DNA from: Burkholderiales bacterium
Lineage (GTDB): Bacteria; Pseudomonadota; Gammaproteobacteria; Burkholderiales; Burkholderiaceae
NCBI GenBank assembly: GCA_947447845.1
Contig: CANFNO010000125.1
Coordinates: 1-7,432 of the forward strand
Direction of reading: 5' to 3'
Length of the DNA stretch: 7,432 nt
Part shown: one piece after another, positions 6,312 through 7,432 of the stretch
Position numbering within the stretch: position 1 is the first letter of the stretch
Layout of the letters: each line of letters begins with the position of its first letter
Position numbers and translations under genes: made by a program
Notes under the pieces: generated by a model
What the model was told of the DNA's origin: nothing
What the model saw: the letters and a program-made list of their open reading frames with translations, nothing else
Databases searched by the model: none

Positions 6312-6620
6312 TCAGTAAGTCACGCTCAGGGTATCGGCATCCACATGTAGCAGCTTTTTGCCCAAGGCGGCGCTGGCTGCTGCGGCAAAAGCTGCGCCCC
6401 AAGCAGCATCGGCAAAATGCTTGGAACCCGCCTCGCGCGCAATGACAACCACCTTGTCGGCTAGCAAGAGCTTGCCGGACGCACGCAAAGGCTCACATTG
6501 CAATGAGACAAACTGCTCATCCAGCCATTTGCGCGCCACATCATTTGCCAACGGCTCCTTGCCTTCCATGCTGAAGGAGAATTCCTGACCTTCAACAACC
6601 ACATTTACTTCGTTGCGCAT
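6312..6620 (-). CDS. Small conserved-looking protein of unknown function
   Basis: I do not recognise this 102-residue protein. The start is well supported: GAGGAA at 6626-6631 lies 5 bases before the ATG at 6620, one of the best ribosome sites in the window. The N-terminal half (MRNEVNVVVEGQEFSFSMEG) reads as alternating beta strands. The middle has a helix-like region ending in a single cysteine (Cys42). Residues about 69-86 are strongly alanine-rich (AAWGAAFAAAASAALG), with small residues typical of a packed helix. The C-terminus ends DADTLSVTY. There is no signal peptide and no clear membrane helix, so it is probably cytoplasmic. It lies on the same strand as aroG, 128 bases downstream, with a hairpin in between. 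A weak TATAGA element at 6639-6644 on the minus strand could be part of its own promoter. No function is proposed. Confidence 0.7.
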   Translation of the reverse strand: MRNEVNVVVEGQEFSFSMEGKEPLANDVARKWLDEQFVSLQCEPLRASGKLLLADKVVVIAREAGSKHFADAAWGAAFAAAASAALGKKLLHVDADTLSVTY

Positions 6621-6714
6621 ATCGGTTCCTCATTCGTATCTATAGCGGAAGATTACCGCAAGAAGGGGCCGGGTGGGCTGACAAAGAGCAAGTTTGCACA
6701 ATACCCGGTCCATC

Positions 6715-6740
6715 TACTCCATCCCGTGCAGGATGGAGTA
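6715..6740 (-). terminator. 10-bp stem-loop downstream of aroG
   Basis: TACTCCATCC and GGATGGAGTA form a perfect 10-base-pair stem with a 6-base loop (CGTGCA on the plus strand). The hairpin begins 8 bases past the aroG stop codon. The position fits a transcript end or 3' stability element for aroG. On the minus strand the hairpin is followed by GATGGACCGGG rather than a T-run, so it is not a standard intrinsic terminator. Rho-assisted termination or RNA processing is equally possible. Confidence 0.5.
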
Positions 6741-6748
6741 CAAGCACA

Positions 6749-7432
6749 TCACCCCCGGCGCGCCTTCACGGCTTGTGACAGCACTTCCAGTGAAGCCAGC
6801 GAGTCGTCCCAGCCCAGGCAGGCGTCGGTGATGCTCTTGCCGTATTCCAGCTTGCTCGAATCATCCTTACCCGGCGTGAACTTCTGAGCACCCGCTTGAA
6901 GGTGGCTTTCGACCATCACGCCAAACACGCTCTTGGAGCCAGCCGAAATTTGCGCCGCGATATCGCGTGCTACTTCCAGTTGCTTTTCATGTTGCTTGCT
7001 GCTGTTGGCGTGGCTGCAATCCACCATAAGGGTGGTCGGCAATTTGGACTTTTCCAGTTCAGCACAAGCCGCCGCCACACTGGCCGCATCGTAGTTGGTG
7101 GACTTGCCACCGCGCAGAATCACATGGCAGTCCTTGTTGCCCTTGGTCTGCACGATCGCCACCTGACCATTTTTGTGCACCGACAGAAAGTGGTGGGCTC
7201 CGGCAGCTGCCTGTATCGCATCGGTCGCGATCTTGATATTGCCATCGGTACCGTTCTTGAAGCCAATGGGTGCCGACAGGCCTGAAGCCAGCTCGCGGTG
7301 CACCTGGCTTTCGGTCGTGCGGGCACCGATGGCGCCCCAGGAGATCAGGTCGCCCAGGTACTGGGGCGAAATCACATCCAGAAACTCGCTGCCGGCGGGC
7401 AGGCCCATGCGGTTGATCTCAATGAGCAGTTG
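6749..7432 (-). CDS. aroG: 3-deoxy-7-phosphoheptulonate (DAHP) synthase, class I AroG type, partial, N-terminus off window
   Basis: DAHP synthase condenses phosphoenolpyruvate with erythrose 4-phosphate, the first committed step to chorismate and the aromatic amino acids. The frame is open to the right edge and yields the C-terminal 227 residues. By comparison with the roughly 350-residue E. coli AroG, about the first 127 residues are missing. In fragment numbering the visible signatures are SWGAIGARTTESQVHRELASG (start 31), GFKNGTDG with Lys59, LRGG with Arg107, DCSHANSSKQ with metal ligand His141, VMVESHL with metal ligand Glu175, and KSITDACLGWDD with metal ligand Asp203. The first metal ligand, a cysteine, would be off window. 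Compared with E. coli there are about 4 extra residues near 185-193. It ends VKARRG as in the family. The allosteric site lies partly in the missing part, so feedback specificity for Phe, Tyr or Trp cannot be judged. Confidence 0.95.
   Translation of the reverse strand, partial: QLLIEINRMGLPAGSEFLDVISPQYLGDLISWGAIGARTTESQVHRELASGLSAPIGFKNGTDGNIKIATDAIQAAAGAHHFLSVHKNGQVAIVQTKGNKDCHVILRGGKSTNYDAASVAAACAELEKSKLPTTLMVDCSHANSSKQHEKQLEVARDIAAQISAGSKSVFGVMVESHLQAGAQKFTPGKDDSSKLEYGKSITDACLGWDDSLASLEVLSQAVKARRG

Overview
The window looks like ordinary chromosome of a betaproteobacterium in the order Burkholderiales, probably family Comamonadaceae (Rhodoferax- or Polaromonas-like). This rests on moderately GC-rich coding sequence, the protein flavour of AccB, AccC, PrmA and Mpl, and the block TlpA, AccB, AccC, PrmA, zinc-ribbon membrane protein. 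The genus is inferred from memory of these families, not from a search. I see no transposase, integrase, phage gene, CRISPR array, tRNA or rRNA.

Layout. From 1 to 3450 a compact minus-strand block, read right to left, holds accB (biotin carrier), accC (biotin carboxylase), prmA (ribosomal protein L11 methyltransferase) and the N-terminal 232 residues of an MJ0042/DUF3426-type zinc-ribbon protein that runs off the left edge. The gaps are 18, 10 and 32 bases, so this reads as one operon. A 170-base AT-rich gap (3451-3620) upstream of accB is the likely promoter and leader. Next, also on the minus strand, come a TlpA-like membrane-tethered thioredoxin (3621-4196) and a 198-residue conserved protein of unknown function (4189-4785) that overlaps it by 8 bases. 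The plus-strand gene mpl (4810-6246), a murein tripeptide recycling ligase, diverges from that pair with only 24 bases between the two start codons. A perfect 12-base palindrome sits exactly in the middle of those 24 bases. Right of mpl, on the minus strand, lie a 102-residue protein of unknown function (6312-6620) and the C-terminal 227 residues of a class I AroG-type DAHP synthase (6749 to the right edge). A strong 10-base-pair hairpin follows the aroG stop codon.

How the genes fit together. AccB and AccC form the biotin half of acetyl-CoA carboxylase, the first step of fatty acid synthesis. PrmA modifies the ribosome. Mpl returns recycled peptidoglycan peptide to wall synthesis. AroG starts aromatic amino acid synthesis. 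The TlpA-like protein probably acts in thiol-disulfide exchange outside the cytoplasmic membrane. These are core housekeeping functions. I found no convincing new multi-gene system. The least explained parts are the 198-residue protein with a degenerate nucleotidyltransferase-like signature, the symmetric palindrome between it and mpl, and the 102-residue protein next to aroG. No stretch longer than about 170 bases lacks a gene.
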